Assembly (NCBI RefSeq): GCF_000427645.1
Contig: NZ_KE386571.1
Span: 2,475,454-2,539,453 of the forward strand
DNA: 64,000 nt
Source of the DNA: Sphingomonas phyllosphaerae FA2
GTDB taxonomy: Bacteria; Pseudomonadota; Alphaproteobacteria; Sphingomonadales; Sphingomonadaceae
Direction: 5' to 3'
The translations under genes were made by a program, and so were the position numbers. Below the pieces are notes generated by a model. That model was not told where the DNA came from and did no database searches. It was given only the letters and a program-made list of their open reading frames with translations. This document shows positions 1-9,944 of this stretch, piece by piece; the first letter of the stretch is position 1, and each line of letters opens with the position of its first letter.

Positions 1-506
1 GGCAATTCGGCATCACGCGACTTGAACGACAGCAGCCACGCGACCGTCACGACGAAAAACGGCTTGAGGAATTCGGACGGCTGGAATTGCGCGAAGCCGA
101 ACCCCACCCAGCGCCGCGCGCCGTTGACGCTGACCCCGACGAACGGGACCAACACCATCAACGCGACGCACACCGCCGCACCGATCAGCGACATGCGCCG
201 TGCCATCGTCAGCGGCAGCATCGACACGCCGAACAGCACCGGCAGCGACACCGCCACCCACATCACTTGCCGCCAGAAATAATGCAGCGGCGCGAAATGG
301 AGATGCTCGCCCGAATAGCGCGTCGCGCTGACCGGCGAGCCGGCAGCGACCGCGATCAGCCCGATCGCGATCAGGAACAAGGCGAGCAGCAGCAGCACGC
401 GGTCGATGTCCCAGAACCACGTCCCCAGCGGCGACGGATCGCCGCGTCCGCCGCGGTTGCGCAGCGAGACGCCGGGACGGGCGGGCTCGGTTCGGGTCGC
501 GCTCAT
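1..506 (-). CDS. ftsW: FtsW, septal peptidoglycan polymerase (N-terminal part, cut by window edge)
   Basis: SEDS-family glycosyltransferase that polymerises septal peptidoglycan with FtsI. The visible 168 residues begin with a short cytoplasmic region, then hydrophobic segments, and end with the family motif around NGARRWVGFG followed by FQPSEFLKPF, which is diagnostic for FtsW/RodA. Its place after murD in a dcw cluster favours FtsW over RodA. The ATG at 506 overlaps the murD stop (ATGA), which decides the start. The gene runs off the left edge, so the C-terminal two thirds cannot be judged. Confidence 0.93.
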   Translation of the reverse strand, partial: MSATRTEPARPGVSLRNRGGRGDPSPLGTWFWDIDRVLLLLALFLIAIGLIAVAAGSPVSATRYSGEHLHFAPLHYFWRQVMWVAVSLPVLFGVSMLPLTMARRMSLIGAAVCVALMVLVPFVGVSVNGARRWVGFGFAQFQPSEFLKPFFVVTVAWLLSFKSRDAEL

Positions 507-1786
507 GCCAGCTCCTCCACCGCCGCGCGGAACGCCGCGCCCCGCTGCTCGAAATCGCGGAACTGGTCGAACGAGGCGGCGGCGGGCGACAGCAGCACCA
601 CGTCACCGCGCTCCGCCTCCTGCGCCGCCAGCTTCACCGCGCGCTCCAGCGTCTCGACCTCGGCGACCGGCACCTGTCCGCGCAGCACCGCGGCGAAGCG
701 CGGCCCGCCCTCGCCGATCGTATAGGCGCGCACGACATTGCCGAGATGCGGCACGCAGGCGTCGAGATCGTCGCCCTTCACCTTGCCGCCCAGGATCCAG
801 TGGATGCGCGGGAAAGCGGCGAGCGCGGGGGCGGCGCTTTCGGGATTGGTCGCCTTGCTGTCGTTGATCCACGCCACGCCGTTCAGCGTCGCGATCCGCT
901 CCATGCGATGCGGCAGGCCGGTGAAGGTTTCGAGCGCGCGCTCGATCGTGTCGGCATCGACCCCCAACGCCTCGGCGACCGCGACCGCGGCCTTGGCATT
1001 CTGTTCGTTGTGCGGGCCTTGCAGCGACGGCCAGCGCGCCTGATCGCCGGGCAGCGGCACGCCATCGATGAAACGGACGTTGAGCCCCTCGGGCGCGTCG
1101 GCGAGCACGTCATGCTCGGCTTCCGCTTCGTAATCGACGATCGCGAGGTGCGCGGGCGACTGCATCGCGAACAGCCGCGCCTTGCTGGCGGCATAAGCGT
1201 GGAAGCCGTCGTAGCGGTCGAGATGATCGGGGGTGACGTTGAGCAGCACCGCGACGTCGCAGTCGAGCGTCTGCGTCAGGTCGATCTGGTAGCTCGACAG
1301 TTCGAGGACATAGACGCCGCCTTCCGGCAACGGCGCCTGCGCGAGGATCGGCAGGCCGATGTTGCCGCCCATCAGCGTGGGGATGCCGGCGGTGTCGAGG
1401 ATGTGGTGGACCAGCGCCGTCGTGGTCGACTTGCCGTTGGTGCCGGTGATCCCGACGACCTTGTGCGTGGGCAGATCGGCGCGGGCCTGCGCGAACAGCT
1501 CGATGTCGCCGATGATCGGCACGCCCGCCGCGCGCGCCTTCGCGGCGAGCGGGTGCGTGTTGAGCGGTACACCGGGGGAAACGACAAGCGCGTCGACGGT
1601 GGCAAGATCGATTGTGTCGAGGTCGGAGAAGGTCGCGCCTTCGAGGTCGGCCCGCTTCTCCGCATCACTATCCCACGCCGCCACCGTCGCGCCGCCCGCA
1701 AGCAACGCACGAACGGTCGCGGCGCCCGAGCGTGCCAGCCCGAGCACCGCATAATGTTTCCCCGCCCAGGCGCGCGAGACGATCAT
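503..1786 (-). CDS. murD: MurD, UDP-N-acetylmuramoylalanine-D-glutamate ligase
   Basis: Cytoplasmic ATP-dependent ligase that adds D-glutamate to UDP-MurNAc-L-Ala. The 427-residue product has the Mur-ligase P-loop [11 protein letters not shown] near residue 115, the central-domain sequence [14 protein letters not shown], and the C-terminal-domain stretch [12 protein letters not shown]. Its length is close to the usual 430-450. The start overlaps the stop of mraY and its own stop overlaps the ftsW start, so it is translationally coupled inside the dcw operon. No key residue looks missing. Confidence 0.97.
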   Translation of the reverse strand: MIVSRAWAGKHYAVLGLARSGAATVRALLAGGATVAAWDSDAEKRADLEGATFSDLDTIDLATVDALVVSPGVPLNTHPLAAKARAAGVPIIGDIELFAQARADLPTHKVVGITGTNGKSTTTALVHHILDTAGIPTLMGGNIGLPILAQAPLPEGGVYVLELSSYQIDLTQTLDCDVAVLLNVTPDHLDRYDGFHAYAASKARLFAMQSPAHLAIVDYEAEAEHDVLADAPEGLNVRFIDGVPLPGDQARWPSLQGPHNEQNAKAAVAVAEALGVDADTIERALETFTGLPHRMERIATLNGVAWINDSKATNPESAAPALAAFPRIHWILGGKVKGDDLDACVPHLGNVVRAYTIGEGGPRFAAVLRGQVPVAEVETLERAVKLAAQEAERGDVVLLSPAAASFDQFRDFEQRGAAFRAAVEELA

Positions 1787-2853
1787 CGCAGCTTCAACGT
1801 CGACAGCCCGGCCAGCGCCAGCACCAGCGAGATGATCCAGAACCGGATCACCACCGTCGGCTCGCTCCAGCCCAGTTGCTCGAAATGGTGGTGGATCGGC
1901 GCCATGCGGAAGATGCGCTTCCCGGTGCGCTTGTACCAGAACACCTGGATGATGACCGATAGCGCCTCGACCACGAACAGCCCGCCGATGATTCCCAGCA
2001 CGATCTCGTGATGCGCGACCACCGCGATCGTGCCGAGCGCGCCGCCCAGCGCGAGGCTGCCGGTATCGCCCATGAACACCGCCGCGGGTGGTGCATTATA
2101 CCACAGGAACGCCAGCCCGCCGCCGATCACCGCGCCGCAGAAGATCGCCAACTCGCCCGCACGCGGTACGTGCGGGATGCCGAGGTAGTCGGCGAATTTC
2201 ACGTTGCCCGCCAGATAGACGATCAGCAGGAACGCGACACTGGCGATGATGACCGGCATCGTTGCCAGCCCGTCGAGCCCGTCGGTCAGGTTCACCGCAT
2301 TGCCGAACGCCACGATCGTGAAAGCGGCGAAGATCGGATAAAAATAGCCGAGGTCGATGAAATAGCGGCTGGTGAACGGGAAATAGAGGCCGGAGCCGTT
2401 TTCCTGCATCACGATCCACGCCGCAACGCCTGCGATGCCGAATTCCAGCAACAGCCGCACACGTCCCGACACGCCCGCGGTGCTCGCCTTTCGCACCTTG
2501 TCGTAATCGTCGAGGAAGCCGATCGCGCCGAAGCCGAGCGTGACGAACAGGCACGCCCAGACGAACGGGTTGCGCAGGTCCATCCAGATCAGCACCGACA
2601 GCACCAGGCTGGTGAGGATCATCAGCCCGCCCATCGTCGGCGTCCCGCGCTTGGTGAGGTGCGTCTGCGGGCCATCGGCGCGGATCGGCTGGCCCTTGCC
2701 CTGCCGGACGCGCAGCCAGCCGATGAAGCGCGGACCGATGATCAGGCCGATCAGCAGCGCGGTCGCGATCGCCGCACCGGCGCGAAACGTCTGATAGCGG
2801 ATCAGGTTGAACCCGCCCGCGAAACCGAGTTGTTCGGCGATCCAGTACAGCAA
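1783..2853 (-). CDS. mraY: MraY, phospho-MurNAc-pentapeptide transferase
   Basis: Integral membrane enzyme that makes lipid I from UDP-MurNAc-pentapeptide and undecaprenyl phosphate. The 356-residue product has about ten hydrophobic segments, the N-terminal KRGTPTMGG motif, the catalytic aspartate motif [11 protein letters not shown], and the HHHFEQLGW motif near the C-terminus. All are hallmarks of the family, and the length is normal. It ends in a 4-base overlap with murD and starts one base after the murF stop region, so it sits in the same transcript. Confidence 0.97.
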   Translation of the reverse strand: MLYWIAEQLGFAGGFNLIRYQTFRAGAAIATALLIGLIIGPRFIGWLRVRQGKGQPIRADGPQTHLTKRGTPTMGGLMILTSLVLSVLIWMDLRNPFVWACLFVTLGFGAIGFLDDYDKVRKASTAGVSGRVRLLLEFGIAGVAAWIVMQENGSGLYFPFTSRYFIDLGYFYPIFAAFTIVAFGNAVNLTDGLDGLATMPVIIASVAFLLIVYLAGNVKFADYLGIPHVPRAGELAIFCGAVIGGGLAFLWYNAPPAAVFMGDTGSLALGGALGTIAVVAHHEIVLGIIGGLFVVEALSVIIQVFWYKRTGKRIFRMAPIHHHFEQLGWSEPTVVIRFWIISLVLALAGLSTLKLR

Positions 2854-2854
2854 C

Positions 2855-4225
2855 TCAACTCATCCCGTTGGCAAGGCCGCTGACCAGCCGCGACAGGCCG
2901 ACGCCGTTCGATCCCTTGACGAGCAACGTGTCACCCGGGCGGATCAGTGCCCGCACGCGATCAAGCGCCTGGCCGGCATCGGGCACATGGACGAAATCGA
3001 CCCGTCCCTCAAGCGCCGCGGCCAGCGGGCCCATCGCCTCGCCGACCAGCACGGCCGCTTCGACGCGCGCCGCGACGACGTCGTCGGCGAGCCCGGCGTG
3101 GAAGTCCGCCGAGCCCTCGCCCAGCTCGCGCATCTCGCCGAGCACCGCGACATGCCGACCGGCCGCCTGCGCCAGCACCGCCAGCGTCGCGCGCATTGAG
3201 GCCGGGTTGGCGTTATAGCTTTCGTCGATCAGGGTCGCCTCGCCATCGCCGACGCGCACCGCCAGCCGCGCGCCGCGTCCGGGCAGGCCACCAAGCTCAC
3301 CCAGTGCGAGCCCGGCGAGCGCGAGATCGGCCCCGACCGCATCCGCGACGGCCAGAACGGCAAGCGCGTTCGACACCCAATGCCGCCCCGGCTGCGCGAT
3401 CGTGAAGCTCAGGTCGCGCCCGCCGACCCGCGCGTTGACGAACGTGCCCCCACCGCGCACCACCATCGCATCGCTGGCGCAGACATTCGCCTCGCGGTCG
3501 ATCCCGAAGGTGACGATCCGGCCCGCATAGGGTTTGGCCGCTTCGATCAACCGGTCGCGATGCGGGCTGTCGAACGGCACGATCGCGGTTCCGCCGGGCT
3601 CCAATCCCTGGAAAATCTCACCCTTGGCGTCGGCGATCGCGCTTTCGTCGGGGAAGAACTCAGTGTGCGCGGGTGCAATTGCCGTCACCAGCGCGACGTG
3701 CGGACGCACCAATGTGGTCAGATGCGCCAGCTCGCCGGGATGGTTCATCCCCATTTCCAGCACCGCAAAGTCGGTATCGGCCGGCATCCGCGCGAGGCTG
3801 AGCGGCACGCCGGTATGGTTGTTGTAGCTCTTGACCGAGCGATGTGCACGCACGCCGGGTGCGCGGTCAAGCGCGGCGAACAACGCCTCCTTGGTCGAGG
3901 TCTTGCCGACCGACCCGGTGACGCCGATCACCTTGCCTGCGACCCGTGCGCGGGCGGCGCGGGCGAGATTTTCGAGTGCAGCGAAGGTGTCGTCGACGCG
4001 CACCGTCGGATGTGCGGTCGGCCGCGACACGATCGCCCCGCCCGCGCCTTGCGCGAACGCCTGATCGAGAAAGCGATGCCCGTCGGTCGTCTCGCCGGTC
4101 AGCGCGATGAACAGGTCGCGCTCGCCGACCTCGCGCGAGTCGAACACGACCCCGTCGACGGTGAAATCGACGGAGGCAGTGCCGCCCGTAGCGGCGGCGA
4201 TCTCGGCGGCGGTCCAGAGCGTCAT
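2855..4225 (-). CDS. murF: MurF, UDP-MurNAc-tripeptide D-alanyl-D-alanine ligase
   Basis: Adds D-Ala-D-Ala to the UDP-MurNAc-tripeptide in the cytoplasm. The 456-residue protein has the N-terminal MurF domain sequence VVFDSREV, the P-loop [13 protein letters not shown] near residue 102, and the C-terminal-domain sequence [13 protein letters not shown] with LGEMRELGE. These order it as a complete Mur ligase. It follows murE after a 124-base gap that holds a palindromic repeat, the only large gap in this otherwise tightly packed cluster. Confidence 0.97.
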   Translation of the reverse strand: MTLWTAAEIAAATGGTASVDFTVDGVVFDSREVGERDLFIALTGETTDGHRFLDQAFAQGAGGAIVSRPTAHPTVRVDDTFAALENLARAARARVAGKVIGVTGSVGKTSTKEALFAALDRAPGVRAHRSVKSYNNHTGVPLSLARMPADTDFAVLEMGMNHPGELAHLTTLVRPHVALVTAIAPAHTEFFPDESAIADAKGEIFQGLEPGGTAIVPFDSPHRDRLIEAAKPYAGRIVTFGIDREANVCASDAMVVRGGGTFVNARVGGRDLSFTIAQPGRHWVSNALAVLAVADAVGADLALAGLALGELGGLPGRGARLAVRVGDGEATLIDESYNANPASMRATLAVLAQAAGRHVAVLGEMRELGEGSADFHAGLADDVVAARVEAAVLVGEAMGPLAAALEGRVDFVHVPDAGQALDRVRALIRPGDTLLVKGSNGVGLSRLVSGLANGMS

Positions 4226-4244
4226 GTTTGCGTCATACCAAAGT

Positions 4245-4340
4245 CGTCATCCCCGCGCAGGCGGGGATCCAGACGCGCAGGTCCGTCGACAGAAGCGCCT
4301 GCGTCAAAGGTTCTGGATTCCGGCCCTCGCGGGAATGACG
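4245..4340. repeat. REP-like palindrome, family with GTCATCCCCGCGCAGGCGGG arms
   Basis: The murE-murF gap is occupied by an interrupted inverted repeat. The left arm has CGTCATCCCCGCGCAGG and the right arm has CCTCGCGGGAATGACG, with internal ATCCAG and CTGGAT boxes. A clearly related copy lies at 57463-57557. A transcript crossing it could fold strongly, so it may modulate distal dcw expression; that is inference. Confidence 0.8.
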
Positions 4341-4349
4341 AACGGACCA

Positions 4350-5765
4350 TCACGCCGCCACCTCGCGCGCCACGGTCACGTCGTCGAACGGCAGGACGAG
4401 ATCGCCGACGATCTGGCCTTGTTCGTGGCCCTTGCCCGCGATCAAGACGATATCCCCGGCACGCGCCTTCCCCACCGCGGCGGCGATCGCGGCGCGGCGG
4501 TCGCCGATTTCCCGAGCCCCGCGGGCGCCTTCGAGGACAGCCTGGCGGATCGCGGCCGCGTCCTCGGTGCGCGGATTGTCGTCGGTGACGATCACCACAT
4601 CGGCGCTCGCCACCGCCACCTGCCCCATCGGCACGCGCTTGCCCGCATCACGGTCGCCGCCCGCGCCGAAGACAAGGATCAGCCGCCCCTCGACATGCGG
4701 GCGCAGCGCCGCGCACGCCGCCTCGATCGCGTCCGGCGTATGCGCGTAATCGACATAGACCGGCACGCCGCCCGCGGTGATCGCGGCGCGCTCCAGCCGC
4801 CCGCGCACCGGCTGCAACCGCGCGAGCCCCGCGATCGTCTGCGCGACATCGCCGCCGGTTGCGATCACCAGCCCCGCCGCGACCAGCGCATTGGCGGCCT
4901 GATACCCGCCGATCAGCGGCAGCGTGACGCGGTGATCGACGCCGTCGGCGCGAATCGTGAGCCCCTGCCCCAGCAACGTCGGTTCGCGCGCGATCAGCCG
5001 CAGGTCGTCGCCATGCTCGCCGACCGTCAGGACGCGATTGCCGCGCTCACGCGCGAGATCGATCACGCGTTCCGAATTGGCGTCGTCGACCCACACCACC
5101 GCGGTGCCGTCATCGGCCAGCACCTGCGCGAACAGCCGCAACTTGGCGGTAAAATAGGCCGCCATGTCGCCATGATAGTCGAGATGGTCGCGGCTGAGAT
5201 TGGTGAACGCCGCCGCGCGCACCGGCAACCCCTCGGTACGATACTGGCTGAGCCCGTGGCTCGACGCCTCGAACGCGAGATGCGTAACGCCCTCGCGCGC
5301 CAGACCCGCGACGTTCGACAGGAACGTGACGACGTCGGGGGTCGTCAAACCGGTCACGACGCGCTCGTCGGCGGTTGCGACCCCCAGCGTGCCGATCGAT
5401 GCGGCGTGATGCCCCGCCATGCGCCACAGTTGGCGAGTCATCTCGACCGTCGAGGTCTTGCCGTTGGTGCCGGTGACCGCGACCGCTGTTCCGGGAAACG
5501 GCGCGAAGAAGCGCGCCGCCAACCGGGCGAACGCCTCGCGCGGTGTGTAATCGCGGATATGGAGCGCGCCCTCGACGCGTGCGCCCGGCCGCGCGACGAC
5601 CGCGACCGCGCCCGCTTCGATCGCCGCGGGGATAAAGTCCTCGCCGTTGACCCGCGCGCCCTCGAACGCCCCGAAGATCGTGCCCGGCGCTACCTTGCGA
5701 TGGTCGATCGCGAACCCCGTGACCGCCTGCTCGCCGCCGCCCTCGACCAGTTGCGACAGCTTCAT
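4350..5765 (-). CDS. murE: MurE, UDP-MurNAc-tripeptide synthetase (meso-DAP type)
   Basis: Adds the third amino acid of the peptidoglycan stem. The 471-residue protein has the P-loop VTGTNGKTSTVE near residue 110 and the C-terminal DNPRTED motif. DNPR in this position is typical of enzymes that use meso-diaminopimelate rather than lysine, as expected for a Gram-negative. It lies 10 bases downstream of ftsI in the same orientation. The start ATG gives the usual family length. Confidence 0.97.
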   Translation of the reverse strand: MKLSQLVEGGGEQAVTGFAIDHRKVAPGTIFGAFEGARVNGEDFIPAAIEAGAVAVVARPGARVEGALHIRDYTPREAFARLAARFFAPFPGTAVAVTGTNGKTSTVEMTRQLWRMAGHHAASIGTLGVATADERVVTGLTTPDVVTFLSNVAGLAREGVTHLAFEASSHGLSQYRTEGLPVRAAAFTNLSRDHLDYHGDMAAYFTAKLRLFAQVLADDGTAVVWVDDANSERVIDLARERGNRVLTVGEHGDDLRLIAREPTLLGQGLTIRADGVDHRVTLPLIGGYQAANALVAAGLVIATGGDVAQTIAGLARLQPVRGRLERAAITAGGVPVYVDYAHTPDAIEAACAALRPHVEGRLILVFGAGGDRDAGKRVPMGQVAVASADVVIVTDDNPRTEDAAAIRQAVLEGARGAREIGDRRAAIAAAVGKARAGDIVLIAGKGHEQGQIVGDLVLPFDDVTVAREVAA

Positions 5766-5775
5766 GCCACCGTCC

Positions 5776-7491
5776 TCACTGCCCGCCGCTCTTCGGCACG
5801 CGATCGGGATCTTCCCACAGGGTCGGGACGATGTCCGACACGTCGATGTCGCGGTTGTCGTCGGGGGTCACGCCCAGGATCGCGCCGACGCGCGCGATCG
5901 TACGGCCGACGACCGGGGCGGCGTTCCACGCGGCGGTCTTCCACCCGAAGGTCTCCTTCGTGCCGAGCGGCGAGTCGAGCATCGCCACCACCACATAACG
6001 CGGCGCGTCCATCGGGAAAGCCGCCGCGAAGGTCGCGACGTTGCGCGACCGGTCGTAGCCGCCCGCCACCGCCGCCTCGGCGGTGCCGGTCTTGCCGCCG
6101 ACCCTATAGCCCGGCGCATCGCCCTTGCGCCCGGTGCCGCGCAGCACGATCAACCGCAGCATCTGGCGCATCCGCGCGCTGGTCGCCTCGCTGATGACGC
6201 GCCGGCCCGCGACTTCATGGCCAGGCTGGACCTTCAGCAAGGTCGCCGGCCGCCACGTCCCGCCATTGACCAGCGCGGCATAGGCATTGGCGAGGTGCAG
6301 CGGCGTCACCGCAATGCCGTGCCCGTAAGCGGTGGTCATCGTCGTGGTCCGCGCCCAGAAGGTTGGCCACAGCGGGCGACCCTTCTCGCGGATCTCGATG
6401 TCTGGGCGGGTGTCGAAGCCCAGCTTGCGGAACATCTTCTGCATCCGCTCGGGCCCGACCTCGTCGGCGACGCGCGCGGTGGCGACGTTCGAGGAATAGA
6501 TCAGCGTCTCGGCCATATTGAGCCAGCGCTTCGGATCGCCGCGCTCGTCATGGATCGTGAAGCGCCCGACCTGCAACGGATGCGTCGCGTCGAAACGGCG
6601 CTCCATCGAGGTGACGACGCCGTTGTCGATCGCGGCCGCCATCGTGATCGGCTTGAAGGTCGAGCCCAGCTCGAACACGCTCTGCGTGGTGATGTTGCGC
6701 AGCTGCTCGCTCCCCGACATGCCGACGCGATTAGGGTTGAAGGTGGGCAACGACACCATCGCCACCACCTCGCCGGTGTGGACGTCGAGGACGATCCCGC
6801 CGCCACCGCGCGCGGAGAAGGTCGTCATCGCGCGCCCCAGCTCGCTCTCCATCGCCGCCTGCACGCGCGTGTCGATCGACAGCGTGACCGGCTGGTTGAT
6901 CGTCGCGGGATTGGTCAGCCGCTCGTCGAGCGCGCGCTCGATCCCGCTCATCCCGTGCCCGCCGCTGATGAAGCCCAGCACATGCGCGCCGAGCGTCGAT
7001 TGCGGGTACAAGCGCTGCGTTTCGCGCTCGAAGACGATGCCGGGTTCGCCGATCGCGTTGACCGCCTCGACCAAAGCCGGGCTGGCGCGGCGGTTGAGAT
7101 AGGTGAAGGCGACCGGACGCGTGATCTGCGCGTAGAACCATGCCTGATCGCCGCGGTCGGGCATCAGGTCGGCGAGCTTCTGCGCGATCTGCGACGGATC
7201 GCCGAGCAGCTTCTTCGGGTGGACGCCGATCGTCCACGCGTCGATCGTGCGCGCCAGCGGCGCGCCGTTGCGGTCGACGATGTCGCCGCGCGGCGCGGCG
7301 AGCACCGGGGCGTTGCCGCGCTCGCCGCCTTCGGTCAGCCCGAGCATGGCCAGTCGCCCGATCACGATCAGCACCGCCGCCGCGAACAGCAGCATCAGCA
7401 TCATCAGGCGCAGATGTTGCGTCGCCAGCAATTGCTGGCGCTGGTCGCCCGAGCGGCCGGCGCGAAGCGGTCGGGCGACGAGGGTTGTCAC
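5776..7491 (-). CDS. ftsI: FtsI (PBP3), septal peptidoglycan transpeptidase
   Basis: Class B penicillin-binding protein that crosslinks septal peptidoglycan. The 571 residues show a single N-terminal membrane segment (about 28-50), a PBP dimerisation domain, and the three transpeptidase motifs: STFK near residue 277, SSN near 331 and KTGT near 466. The start is a GTG at 7491 that overlaps the ftsL stop (GTGA), so translation is coupled. All catalytic motifs are intact. Confidence 0.97.
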   Translation of the reverse strand: MTTLVARPLRAGRSGDQRQQLLATQHLRLMMLMLLFAAAVLIVIGRLAMLGLTEGGERGNAPVLAAPRGDIVDRNGAPLARTIDAWTIGVHPKKLLGDPSQIAQKLADLMPDRGDQAWFYAQITRPVAFTYLNRRASPALVEAVNAIGEPGIVFERETQRLYPQSTLGAHVLGFISGGHGMSGIERALDERLTNPATINQPVTLSIDTRVQAAMESELGRAMTTFSARGGGGIVLDVHTGEVVAMVSLPTFNPNRVGMSGSEQLRNITTQSVFELGSTFKPITMAAAIDNGVVTSMERRFDATHPLQVGRFTIHDERGDPKRWLNMAETLIYSSNVATARVADEVGPERMQKMFRKLGFDTRPDIEIREKGRPLWPTFWARTTTMTTAYGHGIAVTPLHLANAYAALVNGGTWRPATLLKVQPGHEVAGRRVISEATSARMRQMLRLIVLRGTGRKGDAPGYRVGGKTGTAEAAVAGGYDRSRNVATFAAAFPMDAPRYVVVAMLDSPLGTKETFGWKTAAWNAAPVVGRTIARVGAILGVTPDDNRDIDVSDIVPTLWEDPDRVPKSGGQ

Positions 7492-8093
7492 CGCAAGCGG
7501 CTCCGTTCGGCGCGCGCGCCGCTCAACAGGTCACCCAGCGTGTTGTCGCTGAGCAGCCCGCGATCGAGCATCGCGACCTTCGCGGCCTTGACCGGTGCGG
7601 CAACGGCGCGCGCGGCGACCTTGGTAACGGTGACCGGCGTCGCGGCGGCGACCTGCACCGCGGCGACCTTCACGACGGCGGGTGTGGTCGTGGCGCTGGC
7701 GGTGGCGACTGCGGGGATGACGGCGGCGACCGGCGCGGCGGGGACGATCAACTGCGCGGTCTGGATCTGCACGTCACGGCCCGGCGCGGGCACGCCCTGC
7801 ACCGGCGACAGCGCCGCCAGCGCGCGCTCGTCACGCACGAACTGCTGCGCAGTGGGCACGGTCAGCGCCAGCGTGTTGCCGTTCCAGCGCTCGAGCTGCG
7901 CGAGGTTTGCGCGCACGTCGAACTCGGTCTCGAGCGCGCGGATGTCGCGTTCCGCGCTCAGAATGCGGCGGTCGACCTGCTCCAGCCGCTTGCGCTCGGC
8001 CGCGACCTGTGACGACACCAGATAAAAACCGATCGCCACGATCGCGCAGCCGGTCAGCCACCCGAGCCCCTTCAACCGATATATCGCCGCCAT
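7488..8093 (-). CDS. ftsL: FtsL-like division protein with extended Ala/Val/Thr-rich tail
   Basis: Small bitopic divisome protein expected to act with FtsB/FtsQ. The chosen ATG at 8093 lies just after the rsmH stop (8096-8098); an in-frame ATG at 8114 would sit inside rsmH. Residues about 10-30 form one membrane segment and 31-65 look like a heptad-rich coiled coil. After that comes an unusual low-complexity tail of about 90 residues rich in Ala, Val, Thr and Pro, making it 201 residues, far longer than the roughly 100-120 usual for FtsL. Position between rsmH and ftsI supports the name more than sequence does. Confidence 0.85.
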   Translation of the reverse strand: MAAIYRLKGLGWLTGCAIVAIGFYLVSSQVAAERKRLEQVDRRILSAERDIRALETEFDVRANLAQLERWNGNTLALTVPTAQQFVRDERALAALSPVQGVPAPGRDVQIQTAQLIVPAAPVAAVIPAVATASATTTPAVVKVAAVQVAAATPVTVTKVAARAVAAPVKAAKVAMLDRGLLSDNTLGDLLSGARAERSRLR

Positions 8094-8095
8094 CG

Positions 8096-9031
8096 TTACG
8101 CCTCCAAACGCCAAGGTGCCGCCCCGGTACGCCGGGCGGTGCGAAGTGTGGCGGAGCGGGCGCGCGGGTTCGCGGCCAGCTCCGCTTCGCCCGCGCGGAT
8201 CGCGCGGGCAGTGATCTCGAAGGTCGGTTCGCGCTCCGCCGCGGTGACCGGCATGTGCCGCGAGCCGCCGGGGGCAGCGCCCGAGCGGTCGCGCAGGAAG
8301 CGCTTGACGATGCGATCCTCCAGCGAGTGGAACGTGACGATCGCCAGCCGGCCGCCGGGCTTCAGCACGCGCTCGGCGGCCTCCAGCCCTTGCGTCAGCT
8401 CGTCCAGCTCGCCGTTGATGTGGATGCGTACCGCTTGGAAGGCGCGGGTGGCCGGGTCCTTCTTGTCGTGCGGGCGATGGCCGAGCGCCTTGCGAACCAC
8501 GTTCGCGAATTGCGCCGTCGTGGTGAGCGGGCGCGCCGCGACCACCGCGCGCGCGATCCGCCGCGACTTGGGTTCCTCGCCATAGCGATAGAGCACGTCG
8601 GCGATCTGCTCTTCCTCGGCTTCGTTGAGGAAGTCGGCAGCCGACATGCCTTCCTGACTCATCCGCATGTCGAGCGGCCCGTCCGACTGGAACGAGAAGC
8701 CGCGCTGTGCCTGGTCGAGCTGCATCGACGACACGCCGATGTCCATCGTCACGCCGTCGACCGGCACCGCGTCACGCGCCGCCAGTTCCGATTCGAGCGC
8801 CGAGAAAGTGGCGGGGACAAGCGTCAGCGCCGCCTCTTCTTCCAGCGCGCGGCCGTTGGCGATCGCATCCGGGTCGCGATCGAACGCGATCACCGCCGCG
8901 CCGGTGGCAAGGATCGCGCGGGTATAGCCGCCGGCACCGAAGGTCGCATCGACATGGCACTCGCCGGGGGCAGGGGCGAGGGCGGTCAGGACTTCTTCGA
9001 GCAGGACGGGGATGTGCGGGGCGCTGCTCAT
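8096..9031 (-). CDS. rsmH: RsmH (MraW), 16S rRNA C1402 N4-methyltransferase
   Basis: SAM-dependent methyltransferase that modifies C1402 in the decoding centre. The 311-residue product begins [10 protein letters not shown], typical of the family, then has the SAM-binding sequence [14 protein letters not shown], the [11 protein letters not shown] motif and the later [15 protein letters not shown] motif. Length is normal. Its ATG overlaps the mraZ stop (ATGA). Second gene of the dcw cluster. Confidence 0.97.
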   Translation of the reverse strand: MSSAPHIPVLLEEVLTALAPAPGECHVDATFGAGGYTRAILATGAAVIAFDRDPDAIANGRALEEEAALTLVPATFSALESELAARDAVPVDGVTMDIGVSSMQLDQAQRGFSFQSDGPLDMRMSQEGMSAADFLNEAEEEQIADVLYRYGEEPKSRRIARAVVAARPLTTTAQFANVVRKALGHRPHDKKDPATRAFQAVRIHINGELDELTQGLEAAERVLKPGGRLAIVTFHSLEDRIVKRFLRDRSGAAPGGSRHMPVTAAEREPTFEITARAIRAGEAELAANPRARSATLRTARRTGAAPWRLEA

Positions 9032-9531
9032 GACAGGGGTATCCCCTTGTCCTCGCAGGTGAATTCCACATACTCCTTGAGGAAGGGGTCGATCCCCGGT
9101 GTCTCGATCAGGACGTTCGGTGCCCAGATCGTGATCCAGTTAAACGCGCCCAAAAACACCGCGGCGCCCTGAATCCGGGCATAACGACGCTCGAACGTCG
9201 GCATGATGAAGCGCCCGGACCCATCGAACGGCAACGGCTCGGCGCCGCCCGCACGGTCGAGGATGTTGTAATCGGTCCGCCCGCTGGTCGCGAACTGGGC
9301 GGCGTCGAGCGCCTCCAACTTCGCCTTCCAGAACGGCACGAAGCCGGGATCGTAGGCGATCAGGCAGCGATGTTCGGGATGCGGCGCGATGATGACGGTG
9401 CCGCCATCCTTGCCGTCCTCGCGCGGGGCGTTCTTGGCCAGCGTCGCGCGCAGGGTGTTGGGAATCGCGACCCGGCCCTTGTCATCGACAAGACCGAGAC
9501 CCTTTCCCTGATAATCCACCCTGTCGACCAC
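9028..9531 (-). CDS. mraZ: MraZ, transcriptional regulator of the dcw cluster
   Basis: DNA-binding protein with two AbrB-like half-domains that represses its own operon in characterised bacteria. The sequence [13 protein letters not shown] (first half) and [16 protein letters not shown] (second half) are the paired SpoVT/AbrB-like motifs. I place the start at the GTG at 9531 because a GAGGTGG ribosome-binding site lies just upstream and homologues begin close to DRVDYQ. An in-frame upstream start at 9609 would add 26 residues with no family character. The product is then 167 residues. Confidence 0.9.
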   Translation of the reverse strand: MVDRVDYQGKGLGLVDDKGRVAIPNTLRATLAKNAPREDGKDGGTVIIAPHPEHRCLIAYDPGFVPFWKAKLEALDAAQFATSGRTDYNILDRAGGAEPLPFDGSGRFIMPTFERRYARIQGAAVFLGAFNWITIWAPNVLIETPGIDPFLKEYVEFTCEDKGIPLS

Positions 9532-9944
9532 GCCCACCTCGCACCCGGAGCGCACAACCACCCTGCCCGGCGCACGGCCCTCGCCGCGCGCCGACGTTGC
9601 CGTCAGCAAACAACAGTGGTTCTGCCCCCAATGTCGTAGCGCTTACGTATCAGGGTTAAAACGGGATGAGAAGGGATATTCGGGGTAATCCGGGGATCAG
9701 CCCGGTTGCGGCCCGAATCTGGTCGGAATCCACGGCGGTGCGTGCGCCCGTGCAGGAACAAAGCGCGGACGGCTGGTGCGAATTGCGTACCGGGACCCGG
9801 AATTTTCCGCGATCGGGCACCCCGTCCCCGGATTTCCCCGGCGACGGAGGCTGCGACATGGATGCGAAAGGACAAGGGATTCGCCGACGCGAATCACGCG
9901 CGACGCCCGGCGGTGTGCCGCGGACACGGGCCGCGGCGTACCGG
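9532..9944. other. Intergenic region upstream of mraZ
   Basis: Apart from the repeat array at 9663-9697, this stretch shows no convincing gene. Several open frames run through it on both strands but they are arginine-rich, conflict with one another and match no family I recognise. I looked for RNase P RNA, which sits near mraZ in some alphaproteobacteria, and did not find its conserved core. The dcw promoter must lie here. Confidence 0.6.
9663..9697 (-). promoter_or_regulatory. Candidate MraZ operator (four 10-bp-periodic repeats)
   Basis: On the plus strand GGGAT, GGGAT, GGGTA and GGGAT occur at 9663, 9673, 9683 and 9693, exactly 10 bases apart. Characterised MraZ proteins bind direct repeats of short G-rich boxes (TGGGN in E. 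coli) separated by 5-base spacers, which is also one box per helical turn. The array lies about 130 bases upstream of the mraZ start. Binding is inferred from spacing and position. Confidence 0.6.

Noticed and set aside
4107..8025. Long plus-strand frames of about 700-790 codons
   Set aside because: Shadows of murE, ftsI and ftsL caused by high GC; composition is basic and repetitive.
9700..9944. RNase P RNA upstream of mraZ
   Set aside because: This is a known neighbour in some relatives, but the conserved core (GAGGAAAGTCC-type) is not present on either strand.
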